Positions 35,601 to 49,600 of a stretch of DNA of 64,000 nucleotides are shown piece after piece. Below the pieces are notes generated by a model, which made no database searches, was not told the DNA's origin, and saw only the letters and a list, made by a program, of their open reading frames with translations. Source of the DNA: Tiliqua scincoides (Eukaryota; Chordata; Lepidosauria; Squamata; Scincidae); the NCBI RefSeq assembly GCF_035046505.1, contig NC_089830.1, positions 20,261,561 to 20,325,560 of the forward strand, in the 5' to 3' direction. A program made the translations under genes and the position numbers. Every line of letters begins with the position of its first letter. Position 1 is the stretch's first letter.

Positions 35601-38600
35601 CTTAACTCTGAAGCTGCCTCGCTCTTCAGTACCCTGCCATACTTACTGCAGCCAGAGGCCGTCCTCCAGTCCGAGACTGTGACTCCTCGCCTCCGACAGG
35701 CATCCGCATAGCTCTTCAGCGCTTGGCACAGTGACTGCCTGAGGCCGTCGGTCAAGCAGAGGTCATTGACGCAGTTGTCCAGAAAGATGCTGGGGTCCAG
35801 CACAGAATGGCAGAGGCTGAACGGGCCATTTCCCCCTTTCCTGATTAGACCACAGAATGCCTCAGCTTTATACTTGTGGGCTCCTTCTGATGGGCAGCTT
35901 TTTGGTGGGGGGGCTGCATGCTGACAGAACCGGTCACCATCCTGCACCTTCCAACTTTGCCCAAACTCCGCAGGACTGGGGGCCAAGCTGCCGTCGGGGG
36001 TGCGGAAGTCGTTGGCTGGATCTCCGTTGTAGTCACCACAAAGGCCACACAAGCTCCCTGAAAAGATGCTGGGGACCGTCACCACCAGATAGCTGCTCCA
36101 ATCGTAGGCAACTTTCAGCGCAAAGTCCGTCCCAATCCAAGCCAAACCTCCACTCTGGTAGACCTGAAGTTTCCCCTCACGCAGGGAGATGGGCAGCTGA
36201 GACCGCTGGTAGTTGACCTGCAAGAGAAGTCAGACTCAATCCACGACTCGTGGGGAGTCAGCTAGCCCTGAGACCCTGAACAAGAGGCAAAGGTAGAGAG
36301 GGCTGGGTGGGGGTGGTCCTCCCTAGGTACCAGCCTTGCCGCTCAGACTCACCCTCACAAATCCCATTTCGTTTCTGGCCACAGAAATGACGGTGTTGTA
36401 GACTCTGACTGTCACCAGACCAACATAAGCAACGTGCTTGTTTCCACCCCTGATTTCGTTCTTGGCCTCCACGGTGAATGAAGGAAGAGTTGACCCCGAA
36501 CCGCAAGTCTTGGCGATGGTGTAGGTGCAGGTGCCCATGAAGTCAAAGCTTCTCCCATCAAAGGTGTGATAATGAGGGTATCCCTGGGCCCAGCAGGTAG
36601 ACTCCGACTGTGGCACACACACCGGCCGACCCTTTTGGATCTTACAGACTTCCTGCTTCCTGCACTGGACTGAGCCACAGGAGACCTGTGGGATTCCTGC
36701 AATGGAACATAGCCAATGTCATGGAGAGAGCAGCAATATGAAGAGACAGTTCCAGAGGATATCCAGAATCGGAAATAAGGCCTTGGAATATAGCCTAACT
36801 CAGCAATCTCTCTCTGAAGCCAGGCCTAACTTTGCATAGTCACTGAGGATACGTGCAGTAGTTGGAAAGTGAAGGAGGAAGGCACGGAGACAAAGTATTG
36901 CACACAAACCCAGACCAGCAATCCTATAGGGATCTGCACTTATCCATATCCAGGGCTGAATGGCAGATCAGCAGTCAGGCTTCCAAATCTATAATCAGCC
37001 CTTCCCTGAATAACCTTCGGCACTGGGAAAAGGATCACCCGTTCCTGAGCTGCTCATGTTTGCCTGGGGATAGTTGGGGACTGCCACGTTTGGAACTGGG
37101 CTCCTTTTTCCTAGTTATTGAAGAAGGACATGAGAAATTCTTTCCCACAGGAGCTTGCTGCATAAGGGCCAGAAATAACTGAGGAAAGGAGAAAGCGGAT
37201 CCAACGTGTAAGTAGTTGTTAGGAGAGAAAAGAGAGGGGAGGAGAAGAATGTCCTTAGGAGGAGCCACCAGAGGAGGAAGGGCGGGTCTGTGTCCGTTAG
37301 ATGCAGTGATATAGAAGGGGACGTAAAGCTCCTGGGCACACAAACGGACTTAAGGCCTTAGCGGTGCACATTTGGGCCATCGAGATCCTGCATGTTCATC
37401 TGACCAGGAATGTCGCTAGATGAACAGCCTGTGTGTGCACATGTATCTTAGTAGTTACCCTTCTTGATGCAACGCATGACTCCATCCTTGGTGACGCATT
37501 CCTCATCAGCGGTGCATCTCTGGGCCTCGCATTTAACCCCCCGGCCTGGGATGCAGGTGCAACTTTCCCGGCAGTTGTTCAGAAGAACCTTCTCATGGGG
37601 CTGGTGGGAGATCAGAAAGCAATAGAAATATGGCAAACATCAGATCATGTGTCCTCAGCAATGAGATTCCTTCTCACAAAGCGAAAATGCTCAATGAATA
37701 AAAGAATAATGTCATCCATCTAAGGATCAGTGTTAGTGACCAAAAAATGGAGGGTGGGAGAATAAAGTTCAAAGGTCAGCTACCTTGAAGTAATGGCCAT
37801 TCCACAGGCAGCCACAGTTTTCCGCAGTCACACAGGCACGGCCATCAAAGAAGAAGCCATCGTCACACTGGCAGCCCTCGGCACAAGTACTTGGACAGTT
37901 TCCTGGATCGGTGATCTTGGCACAGGAGATGGAGCAGAGGTCGGCACAGAACTCGTAGTGACTGTTGGCTGGGCACGTCAGTGCTAAATTGGAAAGACGT
38001 AGAGATTAGAGGGAAAGATCCCCGATTCTGCTGAAGACGGAAGGGGAGAGGAGAAGAGGGCACCTGGGTAGGAGTTGGCAACTGGAGAAGATATGCATGA
38101 ATTATTCCCATAAGTAAAAGGGAGTCTGCTCAGATGCTGCTCCCCATTTCACTACTCAGTTTACATCTATCCCAGTGCTCAGCCTCCAATACTTACGGCA
38201 AAACGACGGGGTCCTCCAGGAGTCGAAAGAGACCGCTGCATCTTGACAGGCAGACACATAGCTCTGGATGCTCTGGCACAAGACTTCTCTGTCCCCATCG
38301 ACCAAGCAGGAGTCATAGATGCAGTTGCTGAGATACACTTTGGGGTCCACCGCGGCGTGACAGGCACTCAAGGGGCCGTCGTCCGCACTGAGGATCCCAC
38401 AGTACTTGCGCTGTTTCAAAACCTCCTTCTGCCTCTCGTCGCAGACCGGGCACTTGTTCCCAGGGCACCCGTCTAAGCAGGATCCGTCTGCTCCCGGGAC
38501 CAAAACTTTCCAGGCAGCACCAAACGTGTTGACATCGGTGACCGCCCTTCCATCTGGGAGCAGAAATTCATCCCCCTTCTGGTCATTGTAGTTCCCACAC

Positions 38601-40579
38601 AGGCCACTCAGCCCATCCTGGTAATTGCTTGGGACGGTGACCGTCACGCGAGAAGCAAAGTCATAGCTCACAATGAGGCCAAAGTCAGCTTGGACCAGGA
38701 CTCTGGTGCCATGTGGATGGGCTCTGAGCCGCCCTCCAGAAAGGGTCACGGGGAGGAGCTGCAATGTATCATCCACCTGCAAGGAACAGAGCATTCCCTT
38801 GTAACATGGGGTTCTCTAGTGAAGAAGAAGTGCCTGGTTGTTTTCCACTTTAACCCTTCAGTTGTTAAGGGGTAATGGTTGATCCCACTATCATCATATT
38901 GACCACATATTCCGGGGAACCCTTTTCCCAATTATTCCAACTTTAATTATTCACAAGAAGAGCCCTGCTGGATCAGGCCAATGGCCCATTCAATCCTGTT
39001 AAATCAGGCCAGGGGCCCATCACTGTGAATTTCCTGTATGGCCCACAAGGTGATCCAGGGAGCAATCAAGACCGGAAGAGACCCATATGCTGTGGTCACC
39101 CCTTGCGCCTGGCGTTCAGAGAGAGGCCACTTGTAAAACCAAGAGGTCACATACATTCCTAGATCCTTGTAGCCTGGGATGGACAGATCCACTAATCTGT
39201 CTAATCCCCATTGAAAGACATCTAGGCCAGGTGCCTTGACCAGACCCTGTGGGAAGGAGATCCATTAAGTACTTGGCAAGTAAAGAAATATTTTAAACAT
39301 ATTATTTTCCTATAAATTTTGATGCCAGCGAGGAATCAAATAGAATGGGAGGAGAAGCCTGAAATACAGATCTACTGTCGGGATTAATCCTATGCATTAA
39401 ACCTAAAAATCCAGCACTCTAGCAGCACAATTCTATGTAAGTCTACTCAGAAGAAAAACAAATATTCCCCCTTGCCAGGTTTGTGGGCTTGTAATGGCTC
39501 TAGTCTCAGTGCTTGTGAAGGACTGACCTGAGCTCAGTGTACGCTACTGGGAAACACCTTCGTGGAAAAAGAACAGCTAATGATAGTTGCCTTCTTATGG
39601 TTCTAGACTCACCTTCACTTGCCCTGGCTTGTTCTTCAGGAAGGTGAGAGTGACGCCATGGACGCTGACGGACACCATCTTGGAAACCGACATCTTCCCG
39701 TCCTCCCTGGCCCCGTTCTCCACATTAACGGTGAAGGGGGTCAGGTTCTGGCTGCTTGCTTTGGTCTTAGCCAAGGTGTATGTGCAGGTGCCGTGGAAAT
39801 CAAAGGGCACCTGATCAAATGAGAGGTAGTGAACGCCACCAGCCACAGAACAGGTGGCGCTCCCAACAGGGTAGCACTTCTGGATGCCGTTTTCCACACC
39901 ACAGTCCTCATTGGGACCGCAGCTGAAGGCTTCACAATTCACAGTCCCCCCCTCTTGGCACCTGCAACGCTCCTGGCAAGTGGGATAGAAAGTCTCTCCT
40001 GCTAAGTAGTATCTCTCTTGATAGTAGCAGCCGCACCGGGAGATGGGGACGCACTGATCGCCGCTCCGCACAAAGTCCTGATCGCACACGCAGCTTTCCT
40101 GGCACCTCCCCGTGCAAGGGATTGGAACATAGATGCTTCCACAGGTCTGGGCACAGTCTGAAGCGCAGAGCTCGTAGTGACTGTTTGGGGCACAAGGAAG
40201 ACCTGCAAGATGGAAACAAAGGTGAACGTCAAATAACCAGTATAACGAGCTTAGGAAAGTTAAAACTTTGACTTGGACAGTATGAAGCCAACTTTCATGC
40301 TGAAATCCCTCCATGATTACCTTCCACGTGGGTCCCTGTGACATCGAATGCATGCTTCTGTGCCTGCTTTTGCTAAGACGCTATGTTTTCCTAGAACCTT
40401 TACTTCTATCTATCCTCTTCATCCTAGAAGAATCTGGTCCTTCTCTGCTTCTTGGTACCCTACAGCTGAGTGCCTCACTTAGAGAGCAGACCCTTCCTCT
40501 GCTTTGAAAACTCTGCTTTGTTTATTGGGACACAAAGTATTGTGCCAAATATGTGGGGAGGACTTGAAAGCTTCTTAAA

Positions 40580-40610
<31 letters not shown>

Positions 40611-43600
40611 CCATGGTTCTGTTCTTTACCCCCCTGACGTTTGCTTGGCACAGGAGTACTTACTGCAGAAGGAGTCAGACCTCCAAGCATAGAGAGTCGC
40701 CCCGGCTGCCTGGCAGGCCAGCACATAGCTGGCCAAGGCTTTGCAGATCACAGCTGGTTGACCTTGAGAGGAGCAGTAATCAGACACGCAGTCTTGGAAG
40801 TATCCCTCAGGATCCACTTTCTTGTGACACTCTCTGAAAGGGCCCTTTTTGGCAAGGAGGAGCCCACATTCCCCACTGAAAGTCCGTTGTTGAGCCTCAA
40901 TGGTTCCTAGGCCCGGGCAGGTTCCCGGGCCGAGTTCTGTGCAGCCTGGTATGTTCTGCAGTTTCCAGCTCTGACCAAAGGCTGATGGATTTGGAGCCAC
41001 GTTGCCATCTCTCATGATCAAGTCGTCTCCTTTGTTGCCGTTGAAGTTCCCGCAGAGACCACAAAGGGCCCCGGCGTAAGTGCTGGGCACACTCACGGTG
41101 ATCCGGCTTTGCCAGTCAAAGGTGACGGTCAGGAAGAAGTCCGTCTGCACCACGGCCTCTTGCCCTCTCCTGTAAATGGAGACTTTGTTGTTGCCCATCC
41201 TGTACGGCAGATTGATCAGGAAGCCGTTGACCTGGGAGGTATGCAAAAGGGAAAATCAAAGTTTACGGCTTTCGTGACATCGTTACCGGCAGACCATTCT
41301 TCGTTTTCTGTCCTCTCCTCTACAGGCATGTTCTGTACAGGTGCTTTAAATGAAACACTGGAACGTGCTACAGATTTTAGACCTGCTTACTGTACAGAGG
41401 GCACCTCACTAGTAATCAATATCGCACAGAAGGAGAATGAATAAAAGAACCAAAGGAACCGCAGAATAGAAAAAGCCCATCCAAGAACAACAAAAAGATC
41501 TGCGGAACTCACCATGACTTTCGCAGGCTGTTCTCGACTGATCACGATGGAATTGCCATAAATATTGATGTCCACCACCTTGGTGAAGGACACGGTCTTG
41601 CTGCCTCGACGGTCGTTTTGAACAAGAACCAGGAAGTTCTCCAGACCATCTCTCCTCGCGCAGAGCCCAGTGAGCTGATACAGGCAGGTGCCCTGGAAGT
41701 CAAACCTCTGACCGTCGAAGCTGAGATAGTGACGTTGCCCTGAAATCGAGCAGGTGCCGCTGCTGGTAGGGTAGCAGTTCTGGATGCCCTTCTCCACTCT
41801 GCATTGCTCGCCGCTCTTGCAACCTGTGGTTTTGCAAGTCACCTGTTTGCTTCTGGGGTCACAGATGCAGCGTCTTGAGCAGGTGCCGTCTCCCCAGAAC
41901 TGCTCTCCGGGGGAGAAGAGCTTCCCCTCAAAGATGCATCCACAGGAAGCCTTGGGGATGCATTTCCCAGCATCCAGCACAAAACCATCATTGCACTGGC
42001 AGCTCCCCACGCACGGCAGCGAGTCGCAGTTGCTGGGTCTGGCTAGGTCGTTGCAGGTGGCAGGGCACGGAGCTGCACAGGCCTTGTACTGGCTGTTCTC
42101 GGGGCAGGGAAGGGCTGCCAAAGAGAGAACACAGTCAATCGTGCAAGGCAGAAGGGCCTGCCGAAACTTAGCTCCACTCTGTTGTACCAGGGATGTCTGG
42201 GGAACAGAATGGGACACTTGGAGGAGGGAGCACTGGGTTCTGCTTCGTGTTACCCATCCCACAACATGAGGTGGATGTGATGGGGAGACTTCCAGAGGGC
42301 ATCCTGTGCTGGTCTACTGAGTTCAAAGGGCTTTACTTGCCTAAATGCAGGTGTATTAGACTGCAGCCTTCACCAGATCTTTGCGTCCCTGAGAACTAGA
42401 AACTTCTAGAACAATGAACTATTCCTTTCTCTAGAATCCTGCCCCGTTCTAGGTTTCCTGCATACAGAACTGCAGAAGTTGGGGTGCTCCTGGCTCTGTC
42501 TTATTCCATTTGGGATACATACCTCTGAACAAATCTCTGTGTGGGACGTCTAACCTGCTTGCCTTAACTCTGAAGCTGCCTCGCTCTTCAGTACCCTGCC
42601 ATACTTACTGCAGCCAGAGGCCGTCCTCCAGTCCGAGACTGTGACTCCTCGCCTCCGACAGGCATCCGCATAGCTCTTCAGCGCTTGGCACAGTGACTGC
42701 CTGAGGCCGTCGGTCAAGCAGAGGTCATTGACGCAGTTGTCCAGAAAGATGCTGGGGTCCAGCACAGAATGGCAGAGGCTGAACGGGCCATTTCCCCCTT
42801 TCCTGATTAGACCACAGAATGCCTCAGCTTTATACTTGTGGGCTCCTTCTGATGGGCAGCTTTTTGGTGGGGGGGCTGCATGCTGACAGAACCGGTCACC
42901 ATCCTGCACCTTCCAACTTTGCCCAAACTCCGCAGGACTGGGGGCCAAGCTGCCGTCGGGGGTGCGGAAGTCGTTGGCTGGATCTCCGTTGTAGTCACCA
43001 CAAAGGCCACACAAGCTCCCTGAAAAGATGCTGGGGACCGTCACCACCAGATAGCTGCTCCAATCGTAGGCAACTTTCAGCGCAAAGTCCGTCCCAATCC
43101 AAGCCAAACCTCCACTCTGGTAGACCTGAAGTTTCCCCTCACGCAGGGAGATGGGCAGCTGAGACCGCTGGTAGTTGACCTGCAAGAGAAGTCAGACTCA
43201 ATCCACGACTCGTGGGGAGTCAGCTAGCCCTGAGACCCTGAACAAGAGGCAAAGGTAGAGAGGGCTGGGTGGGGGTGGTCCTCCCTAGGTACCAGCCTTG
43301 CCGCTCAGACTCACCCTCACAAATCCCATTTCGTTTCTGGCCACAGAAATGACGGTGTTGTAGACTCTGACTGTCACCAGACCAACATAAGCAATGTGCT
43401 TGTTTCCACCCCTGATTTCGTTCTTGGCCTCCACGGTGAATGAAGGAAGAGTTGACCCCGAACCGCAAGTCTTGGCGATGGTGTAGGTGCAGGTGCCCAT
43501 GAAGTCAAAGCTTCTCCCATCAAAGGTGTGATAATGAGGGTATCCCTGGGCCCAGCAGGTAGACTCCGACTGTGGCACACACACCGGCCGACCCTTTTGG

Positions 43601-46600
43601 ATCTTACAGACTTCCTGCTTCCTGCACTGGACTGAGCCACAGGAGACCTGTGGGATTCCTGCAATGGAACATAGCCAATGTCATGGAGAGAGCAGCAATA
43701 TGAAGAGACAGTTCCAGAGGATATCCAGAATCGGAAATAAGGCCTTGGAATATAGCCTAACTCAGCAATCTCTCTCTGAAGCCAGGCCTAACTTTGCATA
43801 GTCACTGAGGATACGTGCAGTAGTTGGAAAGTGAAGGAGGAAGGCACGGAGACAAAGTATTGCACACAAACCCAGACCAGCAATCCTATAGGGATCTGCA
43901 CTTATCCATATCCAGGGCTGAATGGCAGATCAGCAGTCAGGCTTCCAAATCTATAATCAGCCCTTCCCTGAATAACCTTCGGCACTGGGAAAAGGATCAC
44001 CCGTTCCTGAGCTGCTCATGTTTGCCTGGGGATAGTTGGGGACTGCCACGTTTGGAACTGGGCTCCTTTTTCCTAGTTATTGAAGAAGGACATGAGAAAT
44101 TCTTTCCCACAGGAGCTTGCTGCATAAGGGCCAGAAATAACTGAGGAAAGGAGAAAGCGGATCCAACGTGTAAGTAGTTGTTAGGAGAGAAAAGAGAGGG
44201 GAGGAGAAGAATGTCCTTAGGAGGAGCCACCAGAGGAGGAAGGGCGGGTCTGTGTCCGTTAGATGCAGTGATATAGAAGGGGACGTAAAGCTCCTGGGCA
44301 CACAAACGGACTTAAGGCCTTAGCGGTGCACATTTGGGCCATCGAGATCCTGCATGTTCATCTGACCAGGAATGTCGCTAGATGAACAGCCTGTGTGTGC
44401 ACATGTATCTTAGTAGTTACCCTTCTTGATGCAACGCATGACTCCATCCTTGGTGACGCATTCCTCATCAGCGGTGCATCTCTGGGCCTCGCATTTAACC
44501 CCCCGGCCTGGGATGCAGGTGCAACTTTCCCGGCAGTTGTTCAGAAGAACCTTCTCATGGGGCTGGTGGGAGATCAGAAAGCAATAGAAATATGGCAAAC
44601 ATCAGATCATGTGTCCTCAGCAATGAGATTCCTTCTCACAAAGCGAAAATGCTCAATGAATAAAAGAATAATGTCATCCATCTAAGGATCAGTGTTAGTG
44701 ACCAAAAAATGGAGGGTGGGAGAATAAAGTTCAAAGGTCAGCTACCTTGAAGTAATGGCCATTCCACAGGCAGCCACAGTTTTCCGCAGTCACACAGGCA
44801 CGGCCATCAAAGAAGAAGCCATCGTCACACTGGCAGCCCTCGGCACAAGTACTTGGACAGTTTCCTGGATCGGTGATCTTGGCACAGGAGATGGAGCAGA
44901 GGTCGGCACAGAACTCATAGTGACTGTTGGCTGGGCACGTCAGTGCTAAATTGGAAAGACGTAGAGATTAGAGGGAAAGATCCCCGATTCTGCTGAAGAC
45001 GGAAGGGGAGAGGAGAAGAGGGCACCTGGGTAGGAGTTGGCAACTGGAGAAGATATGCATGAATTATTCCCATAAGTAAAAGGGAGTCTGCTCAGATGCT
45101 GCTCCCCATTTCACTACTCAGTTTACATCTATCCCAGTGCTCAGCCTCCAATACTTACGGCAAAACGACGGGGTCCTCCAGGAGTCGAAAGAGACCGCTG
45201 CATCTTGACAGGCAGACACATAGCTCTGGATGCTCTGGCACAAGACTTCTCTGTCCCCATCGACCAAGCAGGAGTCATAGATGCAGTTGCTGAGATACAC
45301 TTTGGGGTCCACCGCGGCGTGACAGGCACTCAAGGGGCCGTCGTCCGCACTGAGGATCCCACAGTACTTGCGCTGTTTCAAAACCTCCTTCTGCCTCTCG
45401 TCGCAGACCGGGCACTTGTTCCCAGGGCACCCGTCTAAGCAGGATCCGTCTGCTCCCGGGACCAAAACTTTCCAGGCAGCACCAAACGTGTTGACATCGG
45501 TGACCGCCCTTCCATCTGGGAGCAGAAATTCATCCCCCTTCTGGTCATTGTAGTTCCCACACAGGCCACTCAGCCCATCCTGGTAATTGCTTGGGACGGT
45601 GACCGTCACGCGAGAAGCAAAGTCATAGCTCACAATGAGGCCAAAGTCAGCTTGGACCAGGACTCTGGTGCCATGTGGATGGGCTCTGAGCCGCCCTCCA
45701 GAAAGGGTCACGGGGAGGAGCTGCAATGTATCATCCACCTGCAAGGAACAGAGCATTCCCTTGTAACATGGGGTTCTCTAGTGAAGAAGAAGTGCCTGGT
45801 TGTTTTCCACTTTAACCCTTCAGTTGTTAAGGGGTAATGGTTGATCCCACTATCATCATATTGACCACATATTCCGGGGAACCCTTTTCCCAATTATTCC
45901 AACTTTAATTATTCACAAGAAGAGCCCTGCTGGATCAGGCCAATGGCCCATTCAATCCTGTTAAATCAGGCCAGGGGCCCATCACTGTGAATTTCCTGTA
46001 TGGCCCACAAGGTGATCCAGGGAGCAATCAAGACCGGAAGAGACCCATATGCTGTGGTCACCCCTTGCGCCTGGCGTTCAGAGAGAGGCCACTTGTAAAA
46101 CCAAGAGGTCACATACATTCCTAGATCCTTGTAGCCTGGGATGGACAGATCCACTAATCTGTCTAATCCCCATTGAAAGACATCTAGGCCAGGTGCCTTG
46201 ACCAGACCCTGTGGGAAGGAGATCCATTAAGTACTTGGCAAGTAAAGAAATATTTTAAACATATTATTTTCCTATAAATTTTGATGCCAGCGAGGAATCA
46301 AATAGAATGGGAGGAGAAGCCTGAAATACAGATCTACTGTCGGGATTAATCCTATGCATTAAACCTAAAAATCCAGCACTCTAGCAGCACAATTCTATGT
46401 AAGTCTACTCAGAAGAAAAACAAATATTCCCCCTTGCCAGGTTTGTGGGCTTGTAATGGCTCTAGTCTCAGTGCTTGTGAAGGACTGACCTGAGCTCAGT
46501 GTACGCTACTGGGAAACACCTTCGTGGAAAAAGAACAGCTAATGATAGTTGCCTTCTTATGGTTCTAGACTCACCTTCACTTGCCCTGGCTTGTTCTTCA

Positions 46601-49600
46601 GGAAGGTGAGAGTGACGCCATGGACGCTGACGGACACCATCTTGGAAACCGACATCTTCCCGTCCTCCCTGGCCCCGTTCTCCACATTAACGGTGAAGGG
46701 GGTCAGGTTCTGGCTGCTTGCTTTGGTCTTAGCCAAGGTGTATGTGCAGGTGCCGTGGAAATCAAAGGGCACCTGATCAAATGAGAGGTAGTGAACGCCA
46801 CCAGCCACAGAACAGGTGGCGCTCCCAACAGGGTAGCACTTCTGGATGCCGTTTTCCACACCACAGTCCTCATTGGGACCGCAGCTGAAGGCTTCACAAT
46901 TCACAGTCCCCCCCTCTTGGCACCTGCAACGCTCCTGGCAAGTGGGATAGAAAGTCTCTCCTGCTAAGTAGTATCTCTCTTGATAGTAGCAGCCGCACCG
47001 GGAGATGGGGACGCACTGATCGCCGCTCCGCACAAAGTCCTGATCGCACACGCAGCTTTCCTGGCACCTCCCCGTGCAAGGGATTGGAACATAGATGCTT
47101 CCACAGGTCTGGGCACAGTCTGAAGCGCAGAGCTCGTAGTGACTGTTTGGGGCACAAGGAAGACCTGCAAGATGGAAACAAAGGTGAACGTCAAATAACC
47201 AGTATAACGAGCTTAGGAAAGTTAAAACTTTGACTTGGACAGTATGAAGCCAACTTTCATGCTGAAATCCCTCCATGATTACCTTCCACGTGGGTCCCTG
47301 TGACATCGAATGCATGCTTCTGTGCCTGCTTTTGCTAAGACGCTATGTTTTCCTAGAACCTTTACTTCTATCTATCCTCTTCATCCTAGAAGAATCTGGT
47401 CCTTCTCTGCTTCTTGGTACCCTACAGCTGAGTGCCTCACTTAGAGAGCAGACCCTTCCTCTGCTTTGAAAACTCTGCTTTGTTTATTGGGACACAAAGT
47501 ATTGTGCCAAATATGTGGGGAGGACTTGAAAGCTTCTTAAAAATAATAATAATAATAATAATAATAATGCCATGGTTCTGTTCTTTACCCCCCTGACGTT
47601 TGCTTGGCACAGGAGTACTTACTGCAGAAGGAGTCAGACCTCCAAGCATAGAGAGTCGCCCCGGCTGCCTGGCAGGCCAGCACATAGCTGGCCAAGGCTT
47701 TGCAGATCACAGCTGGTTGACCTTGAGAGGAGCAGTAATCAGACACGCAGTCTTGGAAGTATCCCTCAGGATCCACTTTCTTGTGACACTCTCTGAAAGG
47801 GCCCTTTTTGGCAAGGAGGAGCCCACATTCCCCACTGAGAGTCCGTTGTTGAGCCTCAATGGTTCCTAGGCCCGGGCAGGTTCCCGGGCCGAGTTCTGTG
47901 CAGCCTGGTATGTTCTGCAGTTTCCAGCTCTGACCAAAGGCTGATGGATTTGGAGCCACGTTGCCATCTCTCATGATCAAGTCGTCTCCTTTGTTGCCGT
48001 TGAAGTTCCCGCAGAGACCACAAAGGGCCCCGGCGTAAGTGCTGGGCACACTCACGGTGATCCGGCTTTGCCAGTCAAAGGTGACGGTCAGGAAGAAGTC
48101 CGTCTGCACCACGGCCTCTTGCCCTCTCCTGTAAATGGAGACTTTGTTGTTGCCCATCCTGTACGGCAGATTGATCAGGAAGCCGTTGACCTGGGAGGTA
48201 TGCAAAAGGGAAAATCAAAGTTTACGGCTTTCGTGACATCGTTACCGGCAGACCATTCTTCGTTTTCTGTCCTCTCCTCTACAGGCATGTTCTGTACAGG
48301 TGCTTTAAATGAAACACTGGAACGTGCTACAGATTTTAGACCTGCTTACTGTACAGAGGGCACCTCACTAGTAATCAATATCGCACAGAAGGAGAATGAA
48401 TAAAAGAACCAAAGGAACCGCAGAATAGAAAAAGCCCATCCAAGAACAACAAAAAGATCTGCGGAACTCACCATGACTTTCGCAGGCTGTTCTCGACTGA
48501 TCACGATGGAATTGCCATAAATATTGATGTCCACCACCTTGGTGAAGGACACGGTCTTGCTGCCTCGACGGTCGTTTTGAACAAGAACCAGGAAGTTCTC
48601 CAGACCATCTCTCCTCGCGCAGAGCCCAGTGAGCTGATACAGGCAGGTGCCCTGGAAGTCAAACCTCTGACCGTCGAAGCTGAGATAGTGACGTTGCCCT
48701 GAAATCGAGCAGGTGCCGCTGCTGGTAGGGTAGCAGTTCTGGATGCCCTTCTCCACTCTGCATTGCTCGCCGCTCTTGCAACCTGTGGTTTTGCAAGTCA
48801 CCTGTTTGCTTCTGGGGTCACAGATGCAGCGTCTTGAGCAGGTGCCGTCTCCCCAGAACTGCTCTCCGGGGGAGAAGAGCTTCCCCTCAAAGATGCATCC
48901 ACAGGAAGCCTTGGGGATGCATTTCCCAGCATCCAGCACAAAACCATCATTGCACTGGCAGCTCCCCACGCACGGCAGCGAGTCGCAGTTGCTGGGTCTG
49001 GCTAGGTCGTTGCAGGTGGCAGGGCACGGAGCTGCACAGGCCTTGTACTGGCTGTTCTCGGGGCAGGGAAGGGCTGCCAAAGAGAGAACACAGTCAATCG
49101 TGCAAGGCAGAAGGGCCTGCCGAAACTTAGCTCCACTCTGTTGTACCAGGGATGTCTGGGGAACAGAATGGGACACTTGGAGGAGGGAGCACTGGGTTCT
49201 GCTTCGTGTTACCCATCCCACAACATGAGGTGGATGTGATGGGGAGACTTCCAGAGGGCATCCTGTGCTGGTCTACTGAGTTCAAAGGGCTTTACTTGCC
49301 TAAATGCAGGTGTATTAGACTGCAGCCTTCACCAGATCTTTGCGTCCCTGAGAACTAGAAACTTCTAGAACAATGAACTATTCCTTTCTCTAGAATCCTG
49401 CCCCGTTCTAGGTTTCCTGCATACAGAACTGCAGAAGTTGGGGTGCTCCTGGCTCTGTCTTATTCCATTTGGGATACATACCTCTGAACAAATCTCTGTG
49501 TGGGACGTCTAACCTGCTTGCCTTAACTCTGAAGCTGCCTCGCTCTTCAATACCCTGCCATACTTACTGCAGCCAGAGGCCGTCCTCCAGTCCGAGACTG